Of a stretch of DNA of 17,774 nucleotides, positions 1 to 8,696 are shown piece by piece (the stretch's first letter is position 1; every line of letters begins with the position of its first letter). Position numbers and translations under genes: made by a program. The notes beneath the pieces were generated by a model. The model was not told the DNA's origin. It did not search any database and saw nothing but the letters and a program-made list of their open reading frames with translations. Origin of the DNA: Bacteroidia bacterium (GTDB taxonomy: Bacteria; Bacteroidota; Bacteroidia; Bacteroidales; P3); NCBI GenBank assembly GCA_025999775.1, contig BNXT01000013.1, positions 1 to 17,774 on the forward strand, written 5' to 3'.

Positions 1-11
1 CAAATATAATT

Positions 12-3000
12 ATGAAAAAACTATTCACTATCACTGCGTTTTTGTGCTTGACAAGTCTGACTGCAATTGCACAAATCGATGTTTCATGGATTCGCTACCC
101 AAATCTTTCGCCGGATGGTCAAACCATTGCATTTACCTACAAGGGCGATATTTATACGGTCGCTATTGATGGCGGTCGGGCAACACAAATCACCACCAAT
201 CCGGCTTATGACTACAATCCGAAATGGTCGCCCAATGGCAAACAGATTGCCTTTAATTCAAATCGTCATGGCAATCACGATGTGTTTATCATCTCTGCTG
301 AAGGCGGTATAGCTAAACGGTTAACCACGAATGCGGTTAACGAGAAGGTGCAAGGCTTCTCGCCAGATGGTAAATACCTGTATTTTACAGCGGCAATACA
401 GCATCCCGTCAGTTATGCTCAATTTAATTCAACTTTTGCTACACAGTTGTATAAAGTACCTGTCGAAGGCGGACGTTCCCTGCAAATACTTCCTAATGCT
501 ATGGAGAATATCGTATTTGACAACACCGGTCAAACCATCCTCTACGAAGATGTGAAAGGCAACGAGAATGCGTGGCGTAAACATCATACATCCTCTGTGG
601 CGCGCGATATATGGTCTTACAATTTTACGACAAACAAGTTCACACAGTTGATTAATCACGTCAATGAAGACCGTAATCCGGCATGGGCAACCGACCAACA
701 ATCGTTCTATTTTTTGAGCGAACGCAGCGGGTCGTTTAACGTTTGGAAAACAGCTATCAGTAACTCAGCGAACGCCGAGCAAATCACCAAATTTGATAAG
801 AATCCCGTCCGTTTTCTATCCATTAGTAAGAACGAAACTTTGTGCTATACTTACGACGGTAAACTCTATGTACAACCGAAAGGCGGCGCTCCGAAATTGC
901 TAAAAGTGGATATCTTTAGTGATACTGAAGATGAGCTACGCTCTTTTTCTCGTGTTAATGGGGCGTCTAATGTTGTTTTAGCGCCGAACGGCAAAGAAAT
1001 AGCATTTACTATATTAGGTGATGTTTATGTTACTTCGGTAGAGTTTTCCACAACAAAGCGTATCACGAATACGCCGGGTACGGAACGCAGTCTGTCATGG
1101 TCGCCCGATAGCAAGACCATAGCCTACGCGGCGGAACGTAACGGTAGCTGGGACATCGTCTTGTCACATAATAAAGACCCCAAAGAACCGTTCTTCTTTA
1201 CGTCTAATAATATTGTAGAAGAGGTGTTGATTGGCACGCCGGATGAGGATTTCCAACCTCAATTTGCGCCTAACGGTAAGGAAATAGCGTTTTTAAGAGC
1301 ACGCTCGAAATTGCATGTTATTAACTTAGATACTAAGAAAATACGTCAAATCACCGATGGAAGCCACAATTACTCGGTGAGCGACGGCGGTATTAGCTTT
1401 AGATGGTCGCCCGACAGCAAATGGTTTGTAATGCCGTATATGAGTGGCACGCTGAACAATCTCAATGATTTAGGATTGATTTCCGCACAAGGCGGCGCTG
1501 TTACAAACCTGACTTATAGTGGTTATGCACAGAGCAGTGCATCGTTTGCTATGAATGGCAATGCTATTGTGTTTGCCAGCAATCGTTACGGCATGCGTGC
1601 TCATAGTTCAGGGGGTTCACAGAGTGATGTATTTGCGATATTCGTTAACCAAAAGGCAATGGATGAGTTTAATCGTACCAAAGAAGAAATTGAATTGGCT
1701 AAAGAACGTGAAAAACTAAGCGGGGCTGATAAAAAAGATACGACAAAAAATAAAAAAGATGTTGTTTTTGAACTCAATAACATTGAGAATCGTATCAAAC
1801 GTTTGACGATTCATTCTTGCGATTTGGGCGGCTTTGTGTTAGTACCGGACGGTTCCAAGTTATTTTACTTGGTACATGTTGAAAAAGGTTATGATTTGTG
1901 GATGCATGATTTCAGAGAAAATGAAACCAAATTAGTTGAAAAATTGGGAACTTCAGGCGCTAATTTGCAATTGGATGAGAAAGGCGAAAAACTGTTGGTT
2001 GCATCCGGACAAGGTATCTTCACTTTGGACGTTAAGAACACCAAAACACGCAAAAACATCACATTTAATGCACAAGTGGAGATTGATCCGTATGCAAATC
2101 GTCAAGCTATGTTCAATCATGTATGGCGTACGGTGAAAGAGAAGTTCTACAACACAAAAATACACAATGTGGATTGGGACGGCTATAAAGCGGTTTATGA
2201 GAAGTTTTTACCTCATGTTGACAATAACTATGATTTTTCTGAATTATTGAGTGAATATTTAGGTGAACTCAATGCGTCACACACGGGTAGCGGCTATCGC
2301 CAAACGGGAACTAACCTTGCGACAACGGCTCAGTTTGGACTATTGTATGATTTGACCAAAGCCGAAAAGGGCGTTCGTATTGACGAAGTACTCAAGGGCG
2401 GACCGTTTGATAATGCAACAACAAAAGTAAGAGCCGGACATTACCTCATTAAAGTGGATGGCAAAGAAATACTTGCAAATACGGACTTTTTTGAACTATT
2501 AAGTAATAAAGGTACGCAATCCGTTTATTTGACATTCACAGATGGTACTACGGAATACAGCGAGAGTGTGAAACCTACGTCTGCACAAGCCGAGTTATTA
2601 TATCAACGTTGGGTTGAGAACCAACGCCAACGGGTTGAAAAGCTATCCAATGGACAGTTGGGTTATGCCCATATTCGCGGTATGAACGATGGTAGCTACA
2701 GAACAGTGTATAGTGAAATCATGGGACGTTACAAGGACAAAAAAGGCATTGTGGTTGACACACGTTTTAATGGTGGCGGACGTCTGCATGAAGATATTGA
2801 AACGCTATTTAGCGGAGAAAAATATTTTGAATTGGTGCCGCGTGAACAAAAAACCGCTGACCATCCCTCTAAACGTTGGTTTAAACCCAGTATAATGCTT
2901 ATTGGCGAAGCCAACTATTCCAATGCACACGGTACTCCGTGGGTCTATAAAAACCAAAAAATCGGACAATTGGTGGGGATGCCCGTACCCGGTACTATGA

Positions 3001-3248
3001 CCACCGTGTGGTGGGAAGACCTGCCGGAACCCGGATTATACTACGGTATTCCGGTGGTCGGTTTTGTAGATAAAAATAATAGGTATTTAGAAAATCAACA
3101 ATTAGAACCTGACATTAAGGTTGCTAATGAAACAAATATTTTACTGCAAAATCGGGATCAACAAATTGAAGAAGCGGTTAAACTACTGCTTCAAGAAGTC
3201 CGTACCTATCAAGACGTTTGGGAACAGTTCGACTACAACAAAAAGTAG
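12..3248 (+). CDS. Tricorn-like S41 protease homologue, exported
   Basis: Serine protease homologue of the tricorn type, predicted to cleave peptides in the periplasm or at the outer membrane. Residues 1-21 form a Sec signal peptide ending AIAQ. Residues about 25-640 hold WD40/PD40-like propeller blades with repeated SPDG, SPNG and SPDSK motifs, broken near residues 550-595 by a Lys/Glu-rich charged stretch. A tricorn C1-type helical region follows with the probable catalytic His757 (NASHTG). A PDZ-like part begins near residue 775, and the S41 core holds DTRFNGGG (near 916) and the probable nucleophile Ser970 in ANYSNAHG. The 1078-residue length is normal for the family, and the catalytic assignments follow from family knowledge. 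The membrane-protein gene starts 29 bp downstream, so co-transcription is plausible. Only 11 bases precede the ATG, so its promoter is not visible. Family assignment is firm; substrate is unknown. Confidence 0.9.
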   Translation: MKKLFTITAFLCLTSLTAIAQIDVSWIRYPNLSPDGQTIAFTYKGDIYTVAIDGGRATQITTNPAYDYNPKWSPNGKQIAFNSNRHGNHDVFIISAEGGIAKRLTTNAVNEKVQGFSPDGKYLYFTAAIQHPVSYAQFNSTFATQLYKVPVEGGRSLQILPNAMENIVFDNTGQTILYEDVKGNENAWRKHHTSSVARDIWSYNFTTNKFTQLINHVNEDRNPAWATDQQSFYFLSERSGSFNVWKTAISNSANAEQITKFDKNPVRFLSISKNETLCYTYDGKLYVQPKGGAPKLLKVDIFSDTEDELRSFSRVNGASNVVLAPNGKEIAFTILGDVYVTSVEFSTTKRITNTPGTERSLSWSPDSKTIAYAAERNGSWDIVLSHNKDPKEPFFFTSNNIVEEVLIGTPDEDFQPQFAPNGKEIAFLRARSKLHVINLDTKKIRQITDGSHNYSVSDGGISFRWSPDSKWFVMPYMSGTLNNLNDLGLISAQGGAVTNLTYSGYAQSSASFAMNGNAIVFASNRYGMRAHSSGGSQSDVFAIFVNQKAMDEFNRTKEEIELAKEREKLSGADKKDTTKNKKDVVFELNNIENRIKRLTIHSCDLGGFVLVPDGSKLFYLVHVEKGYDLWMHDFRENETKLVEKLGTSGANLQLDEKGEKLLVASGQGIFTLDVKNTKTRKNITFNAQVEIDPYANRQAMFNHVWRTVKEKFYNTKIHNVDWDGYKAVYEKFLPHVDNNYDFSELLSEYLGELNASHTGSGYRQTGTNLATTAQFGLLYDLTKAEKGVRIDEVLKGGPFDNATTKVRAGHYLIKVDGKEILANTDFFELLSNKGTQSVYLTFTDGTTEYSESVKPTSAQAELLYQRWVENQRQRVEKLSNGQLGYAHIRGMNDGSYRTVYSEIMGRYKDKKGIVVDTRFNGGGRLHEDIETLFSGEKYFELVPREQKTADHPSKRWFKPSIMLIGEANYSNAHGTPWVYKNQKIGQLVGMPVPGTMTTVWWEDLPEPGLYYGIPVVGFVDKNNRYLENQQLEPDIKVANETNILLQNRDQQIEEAVKLLLQEVRTYQDVWEQFDYNKK

Positions 3249-3277
3249 TTCTATAATCTAACCTATAAACGGCAACG

Positions 3278-4255
3278 ATGCTGATACGTATTTCAAAAAC
3301 CAACTATTCTGTACAGTTCATACTGTTTGTTGTAGTGTTGATAGCGCTTTGGACGAAAGCGTTTGTCGATAACAGTACAGCAGACAGTGTGGCGGGTACA
3401 GACAATGGGGTCTTTGAAATACTCTTTGGATGGCGCTTTGCCATGCCTATGCTCGCTACCGTTTTGGCAATGACGCTGATTCTCATACAGTGTTTGTTGA
3501 TAAATCGTATAGTCTTAACCAATTCGCTGTCTGGCGATCCCTTGATAATCTGCTTGATTTATCTGCTGTTAACGAGCAATTATGCAAGCCTACAGTGTCT
3601 GAGCGTGCATCATATCTCCAACCTTTTTATTTTGGGAGGATTGTTTTATGTATTCCGACTATTTGATAAAACGAAAGCCTACACCGATGTGTTTAATATT
3701 GGCGTGCTGTTTGCGGTAGCCTCGGTTTTTTGCGCTCCATTGCTATGGCTATGGTTGATTGTAGTTTTGGCATTCTTTGTTTATTCGGTGAATACATGGC
3801 GAGAGTGGGTTATTGCACTGTTGGGATTAGCTTTCCCATACATTTGGTTGATACTCATACTTGGCGTTCAAAATATAAGTTTACCACAGCAATGGTGGAT
3901 GTCGTTCATGCTCTCACAAGAACAATTGTTCGATTACTCTTCCGTATCGGATTCGTATGCGGTTTTTGCCGGATTTGTATTGCTGCTTTCGGGTTGCGGT
4001 GTTATTTATGAACAAAACCATGTTTTGGATAAGGTTATAGCACAGCGTAAAAAAATAGTGGTTTTGATATGGGCGTTTTTGTTATCGGTAGTTTTATTGT
4101 TCGTATCTGATTTTTCACAAACAAACCTTATGGTGTGTTTCTGTTTTTGCCCATTTCTTATTGCGAAATTTTTATGGTCATCGCGATGGCGTAAAATCAC
4201 GGAGACCTTGTTTTATGCGCTATTGTTAGGAAGTCTTGTTTTGGTGTGGTGTTGA
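3278..4255 (+). CDS. Polytopic inner-membrane protein, DUF6427-like
   Basis: A 325-residue, very hydrophobic protein with roughly nine or ten membrane segments from residue 12 to the C terminus and few charged loops. It has no signal peptide or recognisable enzyme motif. The central pattern (ISNLF, then a tyrosine-rich segment, AYTDVFNIG, WREWVIALLG and a following PY) matches my recollection of the DUF6427 family, a group of unknown function found in Bacteroidota. That name rests on pattern recall, not a search. It lies 29 bp after the tricorn homologue on the same strand, so the two may share a transcript, but no functional link is visible. It ends with TGA and faces lpxH tail to tail. Membrane location is confident; function is unknown. 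Confidence 0.75.
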   Translation: MLIRISKTNYSVQFILFVVVLIALWTKAFVDNSTADSVAGTDNGVFEILFGWRFAMPMLATVLAMTLILIQCLLINRIVLTNSLSGDPLIICLIYLLLTSNYASLQCLSVHHISNLFILGGLFYVFRLFDKTKAYTDVFNIGVLFAVASVFCAPLLWLWLIVVLAFFVYSVNTWREWVIALLGLAFPYIWLILILGVQNISLPQQWWMSFMLSQEQLFDYSSVSDSYAVFAGFVLLLSGCGVIYEQNHVLDKVIAQRKKIVVLIWAFLLSVVLLFVSDFSQTNLMVCFCFCPFLIAKFLWSSRWRKITETLFYALLLGSLVLVWC

Positions 4256-4276
4256 GGCGCTATCGAATTGAGTGTG

Positions 4277-4304
4277 GAGAGTTGAGAATTGAGAGTTGAG
4301 AATT
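4277..4304. repeat. Four tandem 7-mers, GAGA(G/A)TT
   Basis: Two perfect 14-bp units (GAGAGTTGAGAATT) lie head to tail, equivalent to four alternating heptamers GAGAGTT/GAGAATT. A degenerate lead-in (GAATTGAGTGTG) precedes them from about 4265. The array fills most of the 56-bp gap between two convergent genes. No stem-loop terminator was seen there. It is a simple-sequence repeat that could vary in copy number. Confidence 0.8.
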
Positions 4305-4311
4305 GTAGAAA

Positions 4312-5091
4312 CTAACGACCAATGATTAACGACATTGTGCCGTTGGAAAATTTGGCGTAACTGTCATACTTCAGCCAATCGCCCGTATTGATGTATCGTG
4401 ATTGACCGACAAGCGGCAAATCTAACGGATAGTGTCGGTGTCCCAACACGAAGAAATCAACCGAATCATGCGTTTGCAGATAGTCTTGACAATAAAGGTA
4501 TAGCATCTCGTTTTCAGGATGGGTAAAAGCGATTTCTTTTTGAGGTTGTTTTGAGCGACTATTTTTTGATAAATAATGAGCAATTTTAAAGCTTAAACGA
4601 GGGCTTACAACAGCAAAAAGCCATTGAAAAGCGATGTTTGTGTAAATGAGTTTGAAAAACTTATATCCATTATCACCTTTGCCCAAGCCGTCGCCGTGAC
4701 CAATGAGTAAGGTTTTGTTTTGTATGGTAAATAAGCATGGTTGGCGATGCACGGTCAACCCCAATACTTGCTCTAAATACCCAAAAGTCCAAGCATCGTG
4801 ATTACCCGTAAAATAGTGTATCTCAATGCCTTTGAGACGTAATTCAACCAATTTTCCCAGAAACAGAACATGTCCTTTTGGCACAAGGTATCGGTATTCA
4901 AACCAAAAATCAAACACATCACCTAATAAAAATATATACTTAGCATCCGCAGCAATGGTATCCAACCATTGAACAATGCGTTGTTCGCGGGCAAAACTAT
5001 CGGCTTGCGAGGGCGCTCCGAGATGAAAGTCCGACGCAAAATACACATTTTCGTGCGGTAATAACGATAGTTCAAACTGTTGTGTAGCCAT
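4312..5091 (-). CDS. lpxH: UDP-2,3-diacylglucosamine diphosphatase (LpxH)
   Basis: Calcineurin-like metallophosphoesterase that hydrolyses UDP-2,3-diacylglucosamine to 2,3-diacylglucosamine 1-phosphate (lipid X) plus UMP in lipid A synthesis at the cytoplasmic face of the inner membrane. The metal-binding motifs appear in order: D21-F-H23, GDVFDFW (57-63), GNHD (96-99), GHGDG in the middle, and GHRHYP near the C terminus. The GDVFDFWFEY context is typical of the Bacteroidota branch. I chose the ATG at 5089-5091 (MATQQF, 259 residues). An upstream in-frame ATG at 5178 would add 29 atypical residues and lies upstream of a likely promoter box at 5100-5107. The gene is divergent from iorB and convergent with the DUF6427-like gene. 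No other lipid A gene is in the window. Confidence 0.9.
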   Translation of the reverse strand: MATQQFELSLLPHENVYFASDFHLGAPSQADSFAREQRIVQWLDTIAADAKYIFLLGDVFDFWFEYRYLVPKGHVLFLGKLVELRLKGIEIHYFTGNHDAWTFGYLEQVLGLTVHRQPCLFTIQNKTLLIGHGDGLGKGDNGYKFFKLIYTNIAFQWLFAVVSPRLSFKIAHYLSKNSRSKQPQKEIAFTHPENEMLYLYCQDYLQTHDSVDFFVLGHRHYPLDLPLVGQSRYINTGDWLKYDSYAKFSNGTMSLIIGR

Positions 5092-5099
5092 AGCGGTTG

Positions 5100-5107
5100 C
5101 AAATGTA
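5100..5107 (-). promoter_or_regulatory. Probable -7 box for lpxH
   Basis: The minus strand reads TACATTTG, matching the Bacteroidota -7 consensus TAnnTTTG, and ends 8 nt before the lpxH ATG. No clear -33 TTG sits at the usual distance, so this promoter is less secure than the iorB one. If real, the transcript has almost no 5' leader, and the longer reading of lpxH is excluded. Confidence 0.45.
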
Positions 5108-5119
5108 CGGAAAAAACTT

Positions 5120-5142
5120 GAATATTGATGCACGAATATTGA
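5120..5142. repeat. Direct repeat GAATATTGA x2 between divergent genes
   Basis: Two perfect 9-bp copies at 5120-5128 and 5134-5142 start 14 bp apart. They lie between the lpxH -7 box and the iorB -7 box, and the second copy overlaps the proposed iorB -33 TTG (5139-5141). This position would suit an operator, but the repeat is short and AT-rich, so chance is possible. Confidence 0.4.
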
Positions 5143-5172
5143 CGGAAAATCAAAAAAAAAATTGTATCTTTG
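5139..5172 (+). promoter_or_regulatory. Bacteroidota-type promoter for iorB operon
   Basis: TTG at 5139-5141 and TATCTTTG at 5165-5172 match the phylum's -33 and -7 elements with a 23-bp gap, at the long end of the usual range. The -7 box is followed by CA, as is common. Transcription would start near 5177, giving a leader of about 50 nt before the iorB ATG at 5226. It may drive the whole gene run to 13740, since no further consensus -7 box was seen just ahead of the later genes. Confidence 0.65.
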
Positions 5173-5225
5173 CAACATATTTAATTAAGGGCGGATTTTT
5201 AATAACTATGTGTTAACAACACTGT

Positions 5226-5807
5226 ATGAAAAAAGACATTATATTAGCAGGAGTAGGGGGGCAAGGTATTTTATCGATAGCGACGGTTATTGGAGAAGCT
5301 GCTGTGGCACAAGGATTGTTTCTGAAACAAGCCGAGGTACACGGTATGAGCCAGCGCGGTGGCGATGTGCAGTCGCACCTGCGTTTGTCTGACCAACCCA
5401 TTGCCTCAGACCTTATTCCGGAGGGCAAAGCCCACTTGATCATCGCCGTTGAACCGATGGAGGCTTTACGGTATTTGCCGTGGTTAGCGCCGGAAGGATG
5501 GGTTATTACCAGCACGCAACCGTTTATCAACGTCCCGAATTATCCTGATCCGGAAGAAATTATGACATGTATTAAACAACTCAACCAATATGTGGCGATT
5601 GATGCTGATAAAATGGCAAAAGAGATTGGTAATGCACGCGTAACAAACATGATTGTTCTTGGCGCTGCATCGCCATATTTGGACATACCGTTTGACAAAC
5701 TTGAACAGGCTATCCGAACCATCTTTAATCGTAAAGGTGAAGATATTGTGAAGCTTAATATACAAGCGCTAAATAGTGGTAGAACTTTTGCAGAGCAACG
5801 CTCATAA
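5226..5807 (+). CDS. iorB: Indolepyruvate oxidoreductase subunit beta (IorB)
   Basis: Gamma-type subunit of a 2-oxoacid:ferredoxin oxidoreductase. With IorA it would convert indolepyruvate and other aryl pyruvates plus CoA to aryl-acetyl-CoA, CO2 and reduced ferredoxin during anaerobic amino-acid fermentation in the cytoplasm. The N terminus carries the GVGGQG motif (residues 9-14), followed by the signature EVHGMSQRGGDVQSHLR (about 38-54) shared by IorB proteins. The 193-residue length is normal. The start is the only ATG fitting the GVGGQG spacing and lies about 50 nt after a promoter. The thiamine-diphosphate and ferredoxin subunit IorA is not adjacent, which is notable because the pair is often encoded together; it must be elsewhere if the enzyme works. 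The next gene begins 43 bp downstream. Confidence 0.88.
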   Translation: MKKDIILAGVGGQGILSIATVIGEAAVAQGLFLKQAEVHGMSQRGGDVQSHLRLSDQPIASDLIPEGKAHLIIAVEPMEALRYLPWLAPEGWVITSTQPFINVPNYPDPEEIMTCIKQLNQYVAIDADKMAKEIGNARVTNMIVLGAASPYLDIPFDKLEQAIRTIFNRKGEDIVKLNIQALNSGRTFAEQRS

Positions 5808-5850
5808 ATGCCTTTTTAAAATAATACTAAAAGTGAAATATATACAAAAA

Positions 5851-8676
5851 ATGAAACATTTTAACTATACAGTTATTGTAGCTGTAATCCTAAGTTTTAT
5901 CATCCTTCCGGCTTGTAGAAATAAGGATTACGATTTAAAGAAAATAGATATGACTGTTCACTTAGGTGGCGATAGTTTGTTTATTCCTATTGGCAGTACC
6001 GATACAATCCGTCTCGGCGAGTTATTGGATACGGGTGTGGTGGATGTACTTACGCTACTTGACGATGGCAGCTATGGGTTCCGTCTTGGGAATTCGTTAA
6101 GTATTGATATTCCGACTCTCGATACGAATGCTTTAAGGATTGATGACGTTGTTTGGGCGCAGTCTCACGGTTTTAGTATGTTTGCTAACGGCTTGTACGA
6201 CGGCTTGGTCATACCCGGTTTCTCGCTTGAGCAAATTATTCCGATGAATATTGCGTCGGGCGATTTTAATACGTTGGCTATTCCTCCGATTATAGCATCG
6301 ACTACGTTTCCAATAGGCTTAACATCGGTACCCAAACCGCCGTTTCCTATAGTCGTACCTATACCGACATTGACGGCTAATATAGACAAATCGTCGCCGG
6401 TGAATATATCCACGACGCTACCATCACAAATCAAAAAGATAAACAACGTAATACTTGCTGCTAATTCTGCTGTGGAAATTATCCTGAGCAAAGAGAATTT
6501 CCCAAGTGGTATTCAGGTGAATGTTGATATGTTGCAGATTGTTTTTCCTCCCCAGTTTAGTTTAGCGCCCGGTGCAAATGTGAGTGGTAGTACTTATACA
6601 CTGGAGAATTACAGTTTTGTAAATGATATGTTAACCATAAAGATTGAGATAGCGGGTATTGACCTCAGTAGCACAGAGCCGGTGAACCAAGTGTTATCGT
6701 TGTCTGAGCAAATTCAGGTAACCGGAAGATACAGTGTTTCCGGTACGATAAACAGTAATGAATTGCCGACAAATGTTGCTGAAGACGCTAAAATTCGTCT
6801 TGTACAACGTTCTGATTTGACTGTCGAATCGTTAGAAGTGCACATCAATCAAATAGAATACAATTTACCAAGCGTGAATGAACCTATTTACCTTACAGCG
6901 CCCTTGGATGCAAGTATAGATAGTATTCACAGAATCACTGTCTCAGGAACGATGCTGTCCTTACAGTTGCAAATACCAACCTTGTCGCCGTCAACACCGA
7001 TTACTACCAATGCCAATGGCATCAAAATACAATTTCCAAAACTATTCAAGTTTGCCAATGTCGCAGGTCTTGATCAAGTAACCAACATTTATACTATACA
7101 AGGCGCAATACCGAACATTATACAGTTGGAACTGGAATATTTGGAAGTGAATGAAGCTGTCAATGCGTTGGGTATGCTTGAGATTCGCGATACAATCGCT
7201 ATTTCAGGCGGCGTGCAGATTTCGGAAGGCACGATTAATTCTACGCAATTGAATGGTTTGTCATCCCAAAAAATAGGAGTGATAGCACAACTATCGGACA
7301 TAAGAATTACGGAATTTTCGTTGGGTGGTATTTCCGCAATGTATGCAGATTCTACAGTATTGGAATATGCATTCGACGAATTACCGCCAGAGATTAAAAG
7401 TTTAGATAGTATCATGTTTTCAAACTCTGGTGCAGAGATTGAGTTGAGGATTGAATTTGACCAAACAATATTTGGTGGGAAAAATTTACAAGGCTCGTTG
7501 ATTGTTGATTTACCCGATCTTATTATGTTTGGTGAAGATGCGTCTATTCAGGCAGGAAACGTTTTGAAGGAAAACATCATATTGACGAATAATGTCTGGC
7601 AAAAAACTTTGGTCATTAGAGGATTTAGATTTGACAACAGCTTAGTGAATGGTGAGTTGAAAATAGAAGAAAAAGTTAAGGCAGAGGCGTTTTTTCAAAT
7701 TATAGATCCAACCATATCTATAAGCGCTTTGGTGGGTCAACAGATACAAATTGACCTATATGCAGCGATCAAACATATACACTTTGATCGTATTTACGGA
7801 CGGGTATCGCCGAATATTGAACCACAGCGGTTTACATTTGCTATCGACGGCTTACCGGATATGCTTACACAAGGAGGCACGATGTTGAGTTTATCAGACC
7901 CACACTTGAGTTTATCGTCTTCAAGCAATTTGGGTATTCCTTTGAAAGCGGATGTCGAAATTATTCCGTGGAGTGGTGGTACAATCAATGAAAGTGCACA
8001 CCAGAAACTTAGTCTGGTATTCAAAAATGCGCCGGATGCAACAGTTAATCAAGATAATAAATTTTGGATTTCAAAATCCCAAGATAATGTACCATCAGGC
8101 TACACGTTTATCGGTGCGGATTTAACCCAATTATTCAGAAAAATACCGGATTCTGTGCAGTTTATCCTGACACCCGGCGTGGACGAAAATGTACAATGCA
8201 TATTTGAGCCTTACGGTTCTTACTACGTAGATGTGGACTACGAAGTGGGTTTACCGCTCTCTTTTGACGAGGATTTCTATTTTTCTTATGGCGATACCCT
8301 TGATGCTATTGATAGCAGTATGGCGGATTTGCTTTTTAAGGGCACTCAAATCGGCGTCTATGGAGAAATTTTAAACTCCATACCGATGACGTTAGACTTT
8401 ATGATTACGCCACTTGACGAAAATAATGTACCTATTCCGATTGCTTTTCTGACGCAAAAGATATTAGCGGGCGGCAAAAACAATACTGCCGTTCGGTCGG
8501 ACTTGGATATGGCGTTCAATGATCCCGATGGGTTGATGCGACATGTTCGGAAATTTGCCTATAAGATCATGGCAAGTATGGACGGTGCGCCTCCGGCAGA
8601 ACCTATCCGTCCGGAAAACTTTGTTAAAGTGAAACTGAAAGCCAAAGTGATTGGCGGCATAGATTATACGTTGTAG
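5851..8676 (+). CDS. Large lipoprotein with ~160-residue internal repeats
   Basis: Predicted lipoprotein of 941 residues and unknown function. I chose the ATG at 5851 over an in-frame ATG at 5776. It gives a clean signal peptide with lipobox LPAC (Cys22), and the longer form would overlap iorB. Basic and acidic residues (RNKDYD) follow the Cys, loosely like a Bacteroidota surface-export signal. After an N-terminal segment, similar blocks begin near residues 190, 352, 511 and 668. The first three open with a Leu-Pro or Pro-Leu followed by Ile/Ser-rich beta strands, contain an FPxxF or LPxLxxF strand, and end in a YTL/YTI-type or ILTN strand. The fourth is more diverged. The C-terminal 150 residues differ (VDVDYEVGLPLSFDED region). 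The protein is nearly all beta with almost no Cys. The DUF5723-like barrel starts 20 bp downstream, so the two probably form an outer-membrane pair. Confidence 0.75.
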   Translation: MKHFNYTVIVAVILSFIILPACRNKDYDLKKIDMTVHLGGDSLFIPIGSTDTIRLGELLDTGVVDVLTLLDDGSYGFRLGNSLSIDIPTLDTNALRIDDVVWAQSHGFSMFANGLYDGLVIPGFSLEQIIPMNIASGDFNTLAIPPIIASTTFPIGLTSVPKPPFPIVVPIPTLTANIDKSSPVNISTTLPSQIKKINNVILAANSAVEIILSKENFPSGIQVNVDMLQIVFPPQFSLAPGANVSGSTYTLENYSFVNDMLTIKIEIAGIDLSSTEPVNQVLSLSEQIQVTGRYSVSGTINSNELPTNVAEDAKIRLVQRSDLTVESLEVHINQIEYNLPSVNEPIYLTAPLDASIDSIHRITVSGTMLSLQLQIPTLSPSTPITTNANGIKIQFPKLFKFANVAGLDQVTNIYTIQGAIPNIIQLELEYLEVNEAVNALGMLEIRDTIAISGGVQISEGTINSTQLNGLSSQKIGVIAQLSDIRITEFSLGGISAMYADSTVLEYAFDELPPEIKSLDSIMFSNSGAEIELRIEFDQTIFGGKNLQGSLIVDLPDLIMFGEDASIQAGNVLKENIILTNNVWQKTLVIRGFRFDNSLVNGELKIEEKVKAEAFFQIIDPTISISALVGQQIQIDLYAAIKHIHFDRIYGRVSPNIEPQRFTFAIDGLPDMLTQGGTMLSLSDPHLSLSSSSNLGIPLKADVEIIPWSGGTINESAHQKLSLVFKNAPDATVNQDNKFWISKSQDNVPSGYTFIGADLTQLFRKIPDSVQFILTPGVDENVQCIFEPYGSYYVDVDYEVGLPLSFDEDFYFSYGDTLDAIDSSMADLLFKGTQIGVYGEILNSIPMTLDFMITPLDENNVPIPIAFLTQKILAGGKNNTAVRSDLDMAFNDPDGLMRHVRKFAYKIMASMDGAPPAEPIRPENFVKVKLKAKVIGGIDYTL

Positions 8677-8696
8677 AACTTGATTAGAAAAGCAAA

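Noticed and set aside
5776..5850. 25-codon N-terminal extension of the repeat lipoprotein
   Set aside because: It overlaps iorB and would bury the signal peptide and lipobox; the ATG at 5851 gives a proper lipoprotein.
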